From CAZLIC01 sp964559535 (lineage in GTDB: Bacteria > Pseudomonadota > Alphaproteobacteria > Rhodobacterales > Rhodobacteraceae): a DNA stretch of 64,000 bases. The notes under the pieces are model-generated. The model ran no database searches. It saw nothing but the letters and a program-made list of their open reading frames with translations, and was not told where the DNA came from. Below are positions 43,420 to 52,528 of this stretch, piece after piece. A program made the position numbers and the translations under genes. The stretch is taken from contig CAZLIC010000010.1 of NCBI GenBank assembly GCA_964559535.1, positions 1 to 64,000 on the forward strand, written 5' to 3'. Every line of letters starts with the position of its first letter. Positions within the stretch are counted from its first letter, which is position 1.

Positions 43420-44256
43420 TCAGCCAAGCCGCGCCGCCTGCACGTGCATCCAGTCGAAATTGCGCGCCCGGCCCAGCGACAGCCAGCCCTCGGCCTCCCA
43501 GGCCTGCCAGAACGGCTTGTATTCTGGCCGCGCCAGCGTCGCCCGGTCGGCGCCCCATTTCAGCTTGTTGTTCTCGTCGTCAAAGTCATAGGCAATCCCC
43601 CAGGCATGCATCGACCACTGCGTGGCGCTGCCCTTCTTCAGCCGGGGGCTGTAGTCGCCGCTGAACACATCCAGCCGCAAGCGCCGGATCTCGGCCTCGC
43701 CATAGGTCGCATGCACGCTGGCCAGCACCCGGCCCAGACTGTCGGCCACCCGTTCATGCGCCCACAGAAAGCTGCGCGTCTCGCTCAGGTTCCAGGCAAT
43801 GCGGAACCGCCAGGGCGACGGCACCCGCACCAGGGGCGGCGGCGGCCGCACGCCGCTGGTGGCCCCGTGCGGGCCATAGAAGGCGGGCACACCCGCCTCG
43901 GTCGGCCAGCCGTTGGGATTGGCGTCAGACGGCTGGATGTCGCGCCAGTCGGGCACGGTTCCGGTGGCCAGCTTCTGCGCCAGCGCCTCGGAGGCGGCAT
44001 CGGTCTGCGGCCCCCACCAGCCGTCGATCAGCCCCGGCGGAATGCCCTCGGCCCGCGCCCACAACTGCAGGAACGCCACTGCGATCCGCTTCTCCGACCA
44101 GCTTTTCCAGTCCTCGGGATGCGGCCCCGGCAACAGCGGAAGTCCCGCCCGCAGCGCGGTGTTGGTGTTCTTGCCGCGGTCCCCGTCGATCGTGTCGGTG
44201 TACAGTCCCATCGCGGCCAGCTTGCGCTGCACCATCTTCACGTCTGAAATCTGCAT
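43420..44256 (-). CDS. M15-type peptidase with peptidoglycan-binding repeats (endolysin-like)
   Basis: The 278-residue protein has two peptidoglycan-binding-like repeats in the N-terminal 100 residues (VQRKLAAMGLYTDTIDGDRG and FLQLWARAEGIPPGLIDGWWG). The C-terminal domain has the zinc-site pattern SMHAWGIAYDFDDENN and a late WMHV, as in D-Ala-D-Ala/L-Ala-D-Glu endopeptidases (M15). It lacks a signal peptide, as in many phage lysins, but no phage genes are nearby. Confidence 0.85.
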   Translation of the reverse strand: MQISDVKMVQRKLAAMGLYTDTIDGDRGKNTNTALRAGLPLLPGPHPEDWKSWSEKRIAVAFLQLWARAEGIPPGLIDGWWGPQTDAASEALAQKLATGTVPDWRDIQPSDANPNGWPTEAGVPAFYGPHGATSGVRPPPPLVRVPSPWRFRIAWNLSETRSFLWAHERVADSLGRVLASVHATYGEAEIRRLRLDVFSGDYSPRLKKGSATQWSMHAWGIAYDFDDENNKLKWGADRATLARPEYKPFWQAWEAEGWLSLGRARNFDWMHVQAARLG

Positions 44257-44349
44257 TGTGGCCTCCTGGCAGAAATTGCATGGCCACAGCCTGCCACAAT
44301 CCCTGCGAAAGCAGCAGATGCCGCCGCCTGACGCCGCGTCAAGCGCGCG

Positions 44350-45198
44350 TCAAATCGACAGCACCCGCCCCGCCACCGCGTCCAGCCTTGCCAGCACCTT
44401 CGGGTCGCGCGCCGACGGCGCGGTGATCAGCGCATGGTCCAGCGCCTGCCCGCAGCCGCAGTCCCGTGCACCCAACCGAGCCGGAAGGCCCGCCACCAGC
44501 GCCCGCGCGTGCCCGGCATTGGCCGTCAGCACCGCAATCACCGTGGCCACGTCCACCGCGTCATGCCCCGGGTGCCAGCAGTCGTAATCCGTCACCATCG
44601 CCACGCAGGCATAGCAAAGCTCGGCCTCGCGGGCGAGTTTCGCCTCGGGCATCCCGGTCATGCCGATCACATCCGCGCCCCACTGCCGGTACAGGCGGCT
44701 TTCGGCGAGGGTGGAAAACTGCGGCCCCTCCATCGCCAGATAGGTCGCCCCCCGGTGCACCCGCACCCCCGCGGGCACCGCATCGGCGCAAAGGCCCGCC
44801 AGCCGCCCGCAAACGGGGTGTGCCATGCTGACATGCGCCACGCAGCCGGGGCCGAAGAACGATTTTTCCCGCGCGAAGGTGCGGTCGATGTACTGGTCCA
44901 CCAGCACGACATCGCCCGGCGCAAAATCCTCGCGCAAGCTGCCCACCGCCGAAACGCTCACCACCTCGGTGCAGCCCACCCGCTTCAGCGCGTCGATGTT
45001 GGCGCGGTAGGGCACCGCACCGGGCGACAGCACATGCCCCCGACCGTGCCGCGGCAGGAAGGCCACCGGCACGCCGCCCAGCCGCCCCAGCAGCAATTCG
45101 TCCGAAGGCGCCCCCCAGGGCGTGTCCACCGCCACCCAGGACGCCCCCTCGACCCCCTCGATGGCATAGACCCCCGACCCGCCGATCACACCCAGCAT
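44350..45198 (-). CDS. mtnP: S-methyl-5'-thioadenosine phosphorylase
   Basis: The enzyme phosphorolyses methylthioadenosine, the by-product of polyamine and homoserine-lactone synthesis, to adenine and methylthioribose 1-phosphate. The 282-residue product starts MLGVIGGSGVYAI and contains FLPRHGRGH, YRANI, AVGSLRED and MEGPQFSTLAESRLYR, ending the core with IGMTGMPEAKLAREAELCYA. The ATG at 45198 was preferred to an upstream start. Confidence 0.93.
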   Translation of the reverse strand: MLGVIGGSGVYAIEGVEGASWVAVDTPWGAPSDELLLGRLGGVPVAFLPRHGRGHVLSPGAVPYRANIDALKRVGCTEVVSVSAVGSLREDFAPGDVVLVDQYIDRTFAREKSFFGPGCVAHVSMAHPVCGRLAGLCADAVPAGVRVHRGATYLAMEGPQFSTLAESRLYRQWGADVIGMTGMPEAKLAREAELCYACVAMVTDYDCWHPGHDAVDVATVIAVLTANAGHARALVAGLPARLGARDCGCGQALDHALITAPSARDPKVLARLDAVAGRVLSI

Positions 45199-45267
45199 TG
45201 TCGCCCCCGCCTTGCACCCCGGCAAACGTGGCACCCCCGGCCCTGCAACCGCAAGCGGATTTGCACG

Positions 45268-46869
45268 CTATTCTCGGTCCTTCTGCATGATGCCGGTCAC
45301 CGCCGCTGCGCCAATCGCCGTCACGATCCAGCCGAAGGCAATCAACACCCACCGCCCCCACCACAACCCCCAGCCCCACCAGCCGCGGTCCTTCGAGGGC
45401 GCCCAGGCATCGGTCTGCCCAAGGTCCAGCACCGGCACTACAAGGTCAGCCGCATAGCCAAGGGACGAAAAGCTGTCCCAGTCCAGCCCGCGGGCAGGGT
45501 CGTTCGACCATGTCTGCGCGGGGTTGGGGTCGCACCCCACCGCTGCGGGAATGCAGTCATCCATCAGCGCGCGCTGCCACCCCTCCGATACCAGCACCAC
45601 ATCCGAATTCGGCGCGAAACTGCCTTCGTGCCACACCTGCCACGCCAGCACTGCAGCGACAGCCCACAGCACGATCAGGCACCCCGGCGCCCGCAAGGGC
45701 CGGTACCCATACCCCGCCACGATCCGCAGCAGCCAGTCGCCCGCCCACACCCCCGCCGCGCGAACCTCGCGGCCAAGGGTGCCGAACACCATGTCGTCCT
45801 GGCCCACCGGTGCCGCCAGCAGATCACGCCGCGCCTGCCGGAACACCTCCTGCTCGCGCCAGAACAACACCGTCCGCGCCTCACCCCCGTGCCCCATGGC
45901 GCGGAACACGCGGGCAAGCTGGGTGTAGGGCTGCGGATGGAACCGCCCCTTCCACACCGACCCCGCCCGCAGCCACCCCCGACGCCCCGCCGCCGTCACC
46001 GGGGCCCTGTTGCCCGCGATCCGGTCATAGGTGAACCCGTCAAGAATCAGCGCATCCACACCACCGGGCCAACGCCCGTCATCTGCCAGATCGCCCACCT
46101 GCGCGGCACCCATCGACACCGCGCCAGAGGCTACCGTGACATCCCACCAGAACAGGCCTTTCACCACATGCAGCCGATATGCATTCAGCGCTCGGCCCCC
46201 CGCGCCCTCCAGTTCGACCCCCACACAACTCAACTGCCCGCCGATCTTCGCACCGTTCACAGTGACCGTTCCCTTGGCCTTCACCCCGCGCAGGAACAGG
46301 CTCTGCCCCGTCTCCACCCCCTGCGCGTTCAGCGCCTTGCCGCGTGTGCCGTCCACCTCGGGGCCCTCCAGTTCGGCCCCCTCGCAATCCAACTGCCCGC
46401 CGATCTTCGCGCCCATCACATCGACTGTGCCCTTGGCCTTCACCCGGCGCAGGAACAGGTCACCGCGCAGGCGCATGCCTGGCGCGAACAGGCCGGGCAG
46501 GTGGCTGCCGTCCAGCGACAGCTGGTTCAGGTCGGCCTCAGGGAACATCGGCGCCGCCTCGAAATGGCAGGCACGCAGTGCCGTCTGCCCCCGCGCCTTG
46601 GCATAGCCCAGGTCCAGCACCCCGGTGATCCATGCCCCCATCACCCCTACGCCATAATCCTTCGTCCCGCAGTCCGGCGTTCCGCCGGTGATCAGCAGCC
46701 GCAGCAGGCCCGCGCGGACAGTGTTGTCGGGCGTCGGCGCCTCGGGCCGCTTCTTCGACAGCACACAGGGCTTCCCCTCCTGCACCGCCCGGATCACCGC
46801 TCGCTCCGCCGGGGTGGGGGCTGCGTCGCCCTCCAGCGCCAGAAACTCTTTCACCGACCGGAACGCCAT
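45268..46869 (-). CDS. Unrecognised repeat-plus-membrane protein
   Basis: The 533-residue protein has a soluble N-terminal part of repeat units like LFLRGVKAKGTV-x-V-x-GAKIGGQL, a pattern suggestive of a beta-helix. It has a central region with a YTQLARVFRAMGHGGEA helix and a C-terminal part with two or three membrane segments, including a loop with two cysteines (DDCIPAAVGCD). Two nearly identical 43-53-residue units (about 137-168 and 190-221) come from a 159-base internal duplication. Distant similarity to proteins called membrane-associated oxidoreductase exists in my memory, but no activity is shown. The ATG was chosen for the AGGGG site. Confidence 0.7.
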   Translation of the reverse strand: MAFRSVKEFLALEGDAAPTPAERAVIRAVQEGKPCVLSKKRPEAPTPDNTVRAGLLRLLITGGTPDCGTKDYGVGVMGAWITGVLDLGYAKARGQTALRACHFEAAPMFPEADLNQLSLDGSHLPGLFAPGMRLRGDLFLRRVKAKGTVDVMGAKIGGQLDCEGAELEGPEVDGTRGKALNAQGVETGQSLFLRGVKAKGTVTVNGAKIGGQLSCVGVELEGAGGRALNAYRLHVVKGLFWWDVTVASGAVSMGAAQVGDLADDGRWPGGVDALILDGFTYDRIAGNRAPVTAAGRRGWLRAGSVWKGRFHPQPYTQLARVFRAMGHGGEARTVLFWREQEVFRQARRDLLAAPVGQDDMVFGTLGREVRAAGVWAGDWLLRIVAGYGYRPLRAPGCLIVLWAVAAVLAWQVWHEGSFAPNSDVVLVSEGWQRALMDDCIPAAVGCDPNPAQTWSNDPARGLDWDSFSSLGYAADLVVPVLDLGQTDAWAPSKDRGWWGWGLWWGRWVLIAFGWIVTAIGAAAVTGIMQKDRE

Positions 46870-46941
46870 CGCCAACCCCTACGCCGCCACAGCCAGCATG
46901 GCGCAGGTGGCCCCGCCGCGGCAACCGGCGATTGAGGGCCG

Positions 46942-47355
46942 TCAGACCCCCACGTCGGGGCCGGGGCAGTTCAGCGGGCGGTCGGACTGTTCCACTTCCG
47001 ACAGTTCCGACCCCGGCGCATCGCCCTGGAAACGCGCCAGCAGCCGCCCGCCGTCCAGATGGAAGGTCCAGCACTGCGGCACGCCCGGCTCGTCCTCGTA
47101 GACGAAGCAGATGAACGCGCCCGCCTCGTACCAGCGGCCCTTCTGGCAGCGGTCCTCGGAAAACGCCCACATCACCCGGCGGCCGGGCAGGTACTGCTCG
47201 GTGCCGAACACCTGCCCGCCCGACGCATAGGTCAGCGTGCGGCCGGTGGTATGGGCCTCGAACTCGGTGCCGGTCAGCGGCGCGCCGGGTTCGGCGAAGG
47301 CGGGGCCGACCAGGGCGGGCAGGGGCAGCAGGGCAAGGGCAAGAAGCGCGCGCAT
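46942..47355 (-). CDS. Secreted hypothetical protein
   Basis: The 137-residue product has a signal peptide (about residues 1-20, ending in AFA) and a mature domain with a GTEFEAHTTGRTLTY motif. It has Cys-containing strands (DRCQKGRW, FICFVYED, VPQCWTF, LNCPG). This resembles small lipocalin-like or DUF995-type periplasmic proteins, but I do not assign a family. Confidence 0.65.
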   Translation of the reverse strand: MRALLALALLPLPALVGPAFAEPGAPLTGTEFEAHTTGRTLTYASGGQVFGTEQYLPGRRVMWAFSEDRCQKGRWYEAGAFICFVYEDEPGVPQCWTFHLDGGRLLARFQGDAPGSELSEVEQSDRPLNCPGPDVGV

Positions 47356-47416
47356 CGGACACCTGTTTTGGCGGCAACCTGCCAGCATGGCCCGCAAAAC
47401 GCCAGTCACAGCCCCG

Positions 47417-48442
47417 TCAGTTGCGCCAGGGCGCCAGGTGCGGCGCCATCATCCGCCGCCACAGCGGCGGCACCAGCGCCACCACGCAGCAGACCGGCAG
47501 GGCATGCGGCAGCCGCGGCGCGTCCGTCGCCGCAGGCAGGCGCAGGGCGGGGAAGGGGCGGGCCGGGTGGGCGTGGTGGTCGGAATGGCGCGGCGCGCTC
47601 AGCATCATCCGGCCGGTAAAGCGGTGCGGCGCGTTCCACGAATGCCGGTCACCCACCGGTTCGGGCTTCCCGTCGGGCCGCGGGCGGCGCACAAGACCAT
47701 AGTGCTGCACATAGTCCGACAGCAGGATCTGGCTGACCGCATGCAACGCCACGCCCCCCCAGACCGCCACCCCCGGCAGCCCGGCCAGGGCATAGCCCCC
47801 GGCCAGCCCAAAAGCCGATCCGAGCAGGTAGCCCGCATAGGGCCCGCCATGACCGCGCAGCGCCCGTTCGGCCCGCAGCCCGGCCCGGAACGACCCCGCC
47901 CAGGCCCGCAGGAAGAACCGCCAGAACCCCTCGCCCGGACGCGCCGTGTTGGGGTCATCGCGCGTGGCCACATGGCGGTGGTGCACCAGGCGGTGGGCGC
48001 TGGCATGGTGGCCGAACAGGATGCTGGCATAGACCGCCGCCCCCAGCACGAACCGACCGCGGTTGCCGCGGTGGATCAGCTCATGCGCCGCGGGCACCGC
48101 CACCTGCCCGATCCACAAGCCTGCCCCCAGCGCCAGCGCCACCCGCGCCCCGACACCCAGCCCGCTGTCCCCGGCGGCGGCCCAGACGGCCGCGGGCAGC
48201 AGCCCGAGATGGACCAGCCCCAGCGTGACCAGCAGCGCCTCGGCGGCCGGAAACTCGGCGCCTTCGGGCGCTGCAGGGGTGACCAGCGGCAGGATCCGGT
48301 CCATCAGCGCGGCCAAGGCGGTCATGTACAGAAGCCCTGCCCAGGCCCAGGCACCGCCCTGCAGCCCCAGCGCCAACAGCGCCACGGGGGCCAGGGTGGC
48401 CGCGGCAAACAGGACCATCGGACGGGAAGGATGCAGGGTCAT
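47417..48442 (-). CDS. alkB: AlkB-type alkane 1-monooxygenase-like protein
   Basis: The 341-residue membrane protein has the histidine-box order of alkane hydroxylases: HELIHR at 120-125, GHHASAHRLVHHRHVATRDDPNTA around 144-167, YVQHYGLVRR near 244-253, and HSWN-to-RHSDHHAHP near 267-293. It has four to six hydrophobic segments. AlkB enzymes hydroxylate terminal carbons with rubredoxin. No rubredoxin gene is near. It is shorter than typical AlkB (about 400). Confidence 0.87.
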   Translation of the reverse strand: MTLHPSRPMVLFAAATLAPVALLALGLQGGAWAWAGLLYMTALAALMDRILPLVTPAAPEGAEFPAAEALLVTLGLVHLGLLPAAVWAAAGDSGLGVGARVALALGAGLWIGQVAVPAAHELIHRGNRGRFVLGAAVYASILFGHHASAHRLVHHRHVATRDDPNTARPGEGFWRFFLRAWAGSFRAGLRAERALRGHGGPYAGYLLGSAFGLAGGYALAGLPGVAVWGGVALHAVSQILLSDYVQHYGLVRRPRPDGKPEPVGDRHSWNAPHRFTGRMMLSAPRHSDHHAHPARPFPALRLPAATDAPRLPHALPVCCVVALVPPLWRRMMAPHLAPWRN

Positions 48443-48541
48443 GCGGGCAAGCTAGCACGCCCGTGCCGCCGGGTGCAGGGCCGCCGGGGCGACAGCGCGT
48501 CGCGGGACGGTCAACGACGCCGCCGCACAAGGGGGCCGCCG

Positions 48542-48602
48542 GGGCACCCCGCCCTCGGGCTTCGCGGCGGCTGGCGCCGCGAAGCCCGAGGGCGGGGTGC
48601 CC
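48542..48602. repeat. Large inverted repeat
   Basis: Arms 48542-48568 and 48576-48602 form a 27-base-pair perfect stem with a 7-base loop. The first arm, bar one base, also occurs at 9910-9936 beside folD. Its place between an outward-reading pair (alkB on minus, lysoplasmalogenase on plus) is unusual for a terminator. Confidence 0.85.
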
Positions 48603-48663
48603 GGTCGGGGGATGGCGCGGGGCGGGTCAGAGCGGGGGGCGGGGTGGGAAGGAGGCTGCGCGG

Positions 48664-49299
48664 ATGATGTGGTTCTTGGCAGGGGCGGCGATGGCAGCGG
48701 TCCATTGGCGTGTCGCGGCGCGGGAGGGGGCGCGGTCGGTGCGCGGGGCCTTGGTGAAAGCCGCGTCGGTGGCCGTGCTGGCCTTGGGCGGGGTGGTGAT
48801 GGGTGCACCGGGGGCGGTGGCTGGCGGGCTGGCTTTGGGCGCTGCCGGGGATTTTGCCCTGGCGCGGCCCGGAGCGCGGTGGTTCCTGGCCGGGATGGCG
48901 GCCTTTGCCGCCGGGCATCTGGCCTATGTGGCGGCCTTCGCGGCCATGGGGGCGGGCTGGCCGCCGCTGTGGCTCGGGGTGGCGCTTCTTGCCCTGGCCG
49001 CCTCGACCGAGCTCTGGCTGGCCCCACGCACCGGCGACCTGCGCGGTCCGGTCCGCGGCTATGTCGCGGTGATCGTCGTCATGGCGCTGGCGGCGGGGGG
49101 CTTGCCCGCCGGGCACGGCCTTGTGCAGCTGGGTGTGGCAATGTTCGTGGCCTCGGACCTGTTGCTGGCGCTTGACCGCTTCGTGCTGCGCGGTGCCCTT
49201 GCGCGGCGGGTCTGTGCGCTGGCGCTGTGGCCGCTTTACTGGGGCGGGCAGGCGCTGATCCTGTGGGGTGCCCTTTCCCCGGGAGCGGCTTTGGCCTAG
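48664..49299 (+). CDS. Lysoplasmalogenase (YhhN/TMEM86) family protein
   Basis: The 211-residue membrane protein has seven or eight hydrophobic segments and the family patterns GDFALARPGARWFLAGMAAFAAGHLAYV and FVASDLLLALDRF. YhhN/TMEM86 enzymes cleave the vinyl-ether bond of lysoplasmalogens. It starts after a GGAGG site. Confidence 0.85.
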   Translation: MMWFLAGAAMAAVHWRVAAREGARSVRGALVKAASVAVLALGGVVMGAPGAVAGGLALGAAGDFALARPGARWFLAGMAAFAAGHLAYVAAFAAMGAGWPPLWLGVALLALAASTELWLAPRTGDLRGPVRGYVAVIVVMALAAGGLPAGHGLVQLGVAMFVASDLLLALDRFVLRGALARRVCALALWPLYWGGQALILWGALSPGAALA

Positions 49300-49329
49300 G
49301 GAACCGCTGTCCGCGCCGGGGAGCTGCCC

Positions 49330-50337
49330 ATGTCATTCTTCCAGAAACTGAAAGAGCGCATGTTCCGCGCGTCCGGCAAGCTGGACGAGGGGCTGGCGGC
49401 GGTGGTGTCCGAGGCGCCTGCCGTCGCGCCCGTGGCCGAGCCCGGGGAGCCCGCGAAGCCCGGCCTTCTGGGCCGCCTGTTCGGCCGGGCCGAGGACGAG
49501 CCGCGCCGGGTGCTGGACGATGCCATGCTGGAGGGGCTGGAGGATGTGCTGATCCAGGCCGATCTTGGCGCTGACACGGCGCTGAAGGTGGTGGCCAACA
49601 TCGCCGAGGGGCGGATGGGCAAACGCGTGTCGGTGCGCGAGCTGAAAGCGGCGTTGGCCGCCGAGGTGGCGCGCATCATGGGCCCGGTGGCGCGGCCGAT
49701 GCCGATTTACCCGAAGCGCCCGCAGGTGGTGCTGGTGGTGGGCGTCAACGGCTCGGGCAAGACCACAACCATCGGCAAGCTGGCCAGCCAGTTCAAGGCC
49801 GCGGGCAAACAGGTGGTGATCGCCGCGGGCGACACCTTCCGCGCCGCGGCGGTGGAACAGCTGCAGGTCTGGGGGCAGCGGGCCGGTGTGCCGGTGCTGA
49901 CGGCAGCGCAGGGGTCGGACCCGGCCTCGCTGGCCTTCGATGCGCTGACACAGGCCGAGGCGCAGGGCGCCGACCTTCTGCTGATCGACACCGCCGGGCG
50001 GCTGCAGAACCGCGCCGACCTGATGGAGGAACTGGCCAAGATCGTGCGGGTAATCCGCAAGAAGGACCCCACCGCGCCGCACAACACGCTGCTGGTGCTG
50101 GATGCGACCGTCGGCCAGAACGCGCTGAGCCAGGTGGAAACCTTCCGCAAGCTGGCCGATGTGTCGGGCCTGATCATGACCAAGCTTGACGGTACCGCCA
50201 AGGGCGGCGTGCTGGTGGCGCTGGCCGACCGCTTTGGCCTGCCCATCCACGCCATCGGGGTGGGCGAACAGATCGACGACCTGCAGCCCTTCGACCCGGC
50301 CGAGTTCGCGCAGGCGCTGGTGGGTGTGGACGGCTAG
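49330..50337 (+). CDS. ftsY: Signal recognition particle receptor FtsY
   Basis: FtsY docks SRP-ribosome complexes on the inner membrane. The 335-residue product has a short acidic/hydrophobic A-region, an NG core with the G1 loop GVNGSGKTTT at 138-147, DTAGR near 219, and TKLDGTAKGG near 283. A C-terminal LQPFDPAEFAQALVG ends it. The following gene starts three bases later, so they are an operon. Confidence 0.97.
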   Translation: MSFFQKLKERMFRASGKLDEGLAAVVSEAPAVAPVAEPGEPAKPGLLGRLFGRAEDEPRRVLDDAMLEGLEDVLIQADLGADTALKVVANIAEGRMGKRVSVRELKAALAAEVARIMGPVARPMPIYPKRPQVVLVVGVNGSGKTTTIGKLASQFKAAGKQVVIAAGDTFRAAAVEQLQVWGQRAGVPVLTAAQGSDPASLAFDALTQAEAQGADLLLIDTAGRLQNRADLMEELAKIVRVIRKKDPTAPHNTLLVLDATVGQNALSQVETFRKLADVSGLIMTKLDGTAKGGVLVALADRFGLPIHAIGVGEQIDDLQPFDPAEFAQALVGVDG

Positions 50338-50340
50338 GCC

Positions 50341-51243
50341 ATGGGCGCGCTGATCGTCGCGCTGGCGGGAACGCCCGCCGGGGCGCAGCTGGCGGTGGCG
50401 CTGGCGCTGTTGTCGGCCTTTGCCCATGCCGCCTTCGGCGCCCTGCAGAAGGGGCGGCACGACCCCTGGGTCACGCGCGGCGCCATCGACACCTGGATCG
50501 CCCTGCTGGCGCTGCCGCTTGCGCTGTTTGCCGTGCCCTGGCCGCATGGGTGGGGATGGGGGGTGCTGGCCGGGGCCGGGGCGCTGCACTTCGGCTACAA
50601 GCTGTGCATGGCGCTGGCCTACGAACGCGCGGCCTATACCGTGGTCTATCCGGTGGTGCGCGGCACCGGGCCGCTGGTGACGCTGGCCTTTGCCGCGACG
50701 TTCCTGGGCGAACACTACGGACCGCTGCAATGGCTGGGGGTGGCGCTCTTGTCGGGGGCAATCCTGGCGCTGGCGGCCGTCAACCTGCGCGCCGCGCGGC
50801 TGAACCCCGGCGCCGTGCGCCGCGGCATCGGCTGGGCGCTGGCCGGGGGCCTGCTGGTGGCCTGTTACACCACCTGGGATGCCTGGGGCATCCGCCTGAC
50901 GCCCGACCCCTTTACCTTCCTCGCCTGGTTCTTCTTCCTGACCTCGCTGGATTTCCCGGTGCTGGTGGCGCTCCGGCTGCGCAGCGGCGCCACCCGCCTG
51001 CCATCCCTGCGCCCGCTGGCAATCCGCGGGCTGATCGGGGCGCTGACCGCCTTCGTCAGCTTTGGCGGCGTCATGCTGGCCACAAGGCTGGGCGAGGTGG
51101 GTACCGCCGCCGCCCTGCGCGAAACCTCCACCCTGTTTGCCGCGCTGATCGGCTGGCTGGTGCTGCGCGAGCCGGTGGGGCCGCTGCGCGCCGCGCTGAT
51201 GGCGGCGGTGGCCGCAGGCGCCGTGCTGGTGCAGGTGGGCTGA
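50341..51243 (+). CDS. EamA/DMT-type transporter
   Basis: The 300-residue protein has about ten hydrophobic segments arranged as two five-helix EamA repeats, with the conserved YTVVYPVVRGTGPLVTL and E-x-x-x-x-x-x-W-L-G-V motifs. The substrate is unknown. It is tightly spaced after ftsY, a pairing seen in other Rhodobacterales. Confidence 0.85.
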   Translation: MGALIVALAGTPAGAQLAVALALLSAFAHAAFGALQKGRHDPWVTRGAIDTWIALLALPLALFAVPWPHGWGWGVLAGAGALHFGYKLCMALAYERAAYTVVYPVVRGTGPLVTLAFAATFLGEHYGPLQWLGVALLSGAILALAAVNLRAARLNPGAVRRGIGWALAGGLLVACYTTWDAWGIRLTPDPFTFLAWFFFLTSLDFPVLVALRLRSGATRLPSLRPLAIRGLIGALTAFVSFGGVMLATRLGEVGTAAALRETSTLFAALIGWLVLREPVGPLRAALMAAVAAGAVLVQVG

Positions 51244-51319
51244 CGGGCCCTGCCCGCACGCAGCCTTTCGCCCGCTGCCCACAGCCGCTAGGAAGGCGCA
51301 TTCGGAACCGGAGACCGGC

Positions 51320-51922
51320 ATGAACGACCAACCCCGCGCCCTCTGGGTGAAACCGGCCCTGGAGTACGGCCCGATCCTGGCGTTCTTCGCGGGCTACTTC
51401 CTGCTGAAGGACATGACCTTTGCCATCGGCGGCACCTCCTATGGCGGCTTCATCGTGGTCACCGCCGCCTTCGTGCCGCTGATGGTGGTGTGCACCCTGC
51501 TGACCTGGCGCCTGACCGGAGAGCTGTCGCGCATGCAGCTGCTGACGCTGGTGCTGGTGGTGGTGTTCGGCGGGCTGACGGTCTGGCTGAACGACGAACG
51601 CTTCATCAAGATGAAGCCCACCATCCTGTACCTTCTGTTCGCGGGCCTGCTGGGCGTAGGGCTGTTGCAGGGGCGATCATACCTGCAGGGGCTGATGGGC
51701 ACCATGCTGCCGCTAACCGATGAAGGCTGGATGAAGCTGACCCAAAGGTTGACGCTGTTCTTCCTGCTGCTGGCCGTGGTGAACGAACTGGTCTGGCGGT
51801 TCCTGTCGACCGAGACCTGGGTCACGGTCAAGACCTTCGGGCTGCCGTTGGCATTGTTCGGCTTCTTCATGGCGCAGGCCGGGTTGATCGACCGTCACTC
51901 AACCGACAAGGACGCCAAGTGA
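51320..51922 (+). CDS. yciB: Inner membrane-spanning protein YciB/IspZ (septation protein A)
   Basis: The 200-residue membrane protein has about five hydrophobic segments and matches YciB: KPALEYGPILAFFAGYF, LNDERFIKMKPTILY, and LTQRLTLFFLLLAVVNELVWRF. YciB is linked to envelope integrity and division. The GTG of the next gene overlaps its stop. Confidence 0.93.
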   Translation: MNDQPRALWVKPALEYGPILAFFAGYFLLKDMTFAIGGTSYGGFIVVTAAFVPLMVVCTLLTWRLTGELSRMQLLTLVLVVVFGGLTVWLNDERFIKMKPTILYLLFAGLLGVGLLQGRSYLQGLMGTMLPLTDEGWMKLTQRLTLFFLLLAVVNELVWRFLSTETWVTVKTFGLPLALFGFFMAQAGLIDRHSTDKDAK

Positions 51923-52413
51923 CACCCCTGCGCGCGCTGACCGTGGCCGACCGCGCCGCGGTGGCCGATCTGTACGCGCGTGCCGCCGACTACGTGCTTC
52001 TGGAAACCGGCGCGCCGCCCGATGCCACAACCGTGGAAGACTTCTTGTCCGGCGCCCCGCCGGGGGGCAACCCGGCAACCTCGGTGCGGCTGGGCGCCGA
52101 GGGTCCGCAGGGCCTTCTGGGCTTGGCCGAGATGGCCTTCGGCTATCCGGCCCCGCGCGATGCCTACATCGGGCTTCTGCTGCTGGACCCGGCCGCGCGC
52201 GGGCGTGGTCTGGGCCCACAGATGCTGCACCGGCTGACCGCCATCGCACGCGACCGCGGCGCCGAACGCATGCTGGCGGCCGTCCTGCAGGACAATCCGC
52301 GCGGCATGGCCTTCTGGCAACGGCAGGGCTTTGTCACCGAAACCGTTGTGCCGGACGTGGCCTATGGCCTGCGCAGGCACACCGTTCACCGCATGGCGCG
52401 CGCCCTGGGCTGA
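51919..52413 (+). CDS. GNAT family N-acetyltransferase
   Basis: The 164-residue protein has the acetyl-CoA-binding segment LLLLDPAARGRGLGPQMLHRLTAIAR followed by DNPRGMAFWQRQGF, typical of GNAT enzymes. It starts at GTG overlapping yciB (GTGA). The substrate is unknown. Confidence 0.85.
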   Translation: MTPLRALTVADRAAVADLYARAADYVLLETGAPPDATTVEDFLSGAPPGGNPATSVRLGAEGPQGLLGLAEMAFGYPAPRDAYIGLLLLDPAARGRGLGPQMLHRLTAIARDRGAERMLAAVLQDNPRGMAFWQRQGFVTETVVPDVAYGLRRHTVHRMARALG

Positions 52414-52495
52414 CCGCGCTGCCCGGAAAGTGTGACCACCAGGTTAACGCGGCCCCGCAAGTCATTGATTTCATTTCTGCCAACGGGCTGTCCCT

Positions 52496-52521
52496 GCGTG
52501 GGACACTCAGGTGTCCCACGC
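52496..52521. terminator. Hairpin between convergent genes
   Basis: GCGTGGGACAC and its reverse complement (52496-52506, 52511-52521) pair around TCAG. It lies between the ends of the convergent GNAT and GST genes, so it could act in both directions. There is no U-run. Confidence 0.5.
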
Positions 52522-52528
52522 CACCGCC

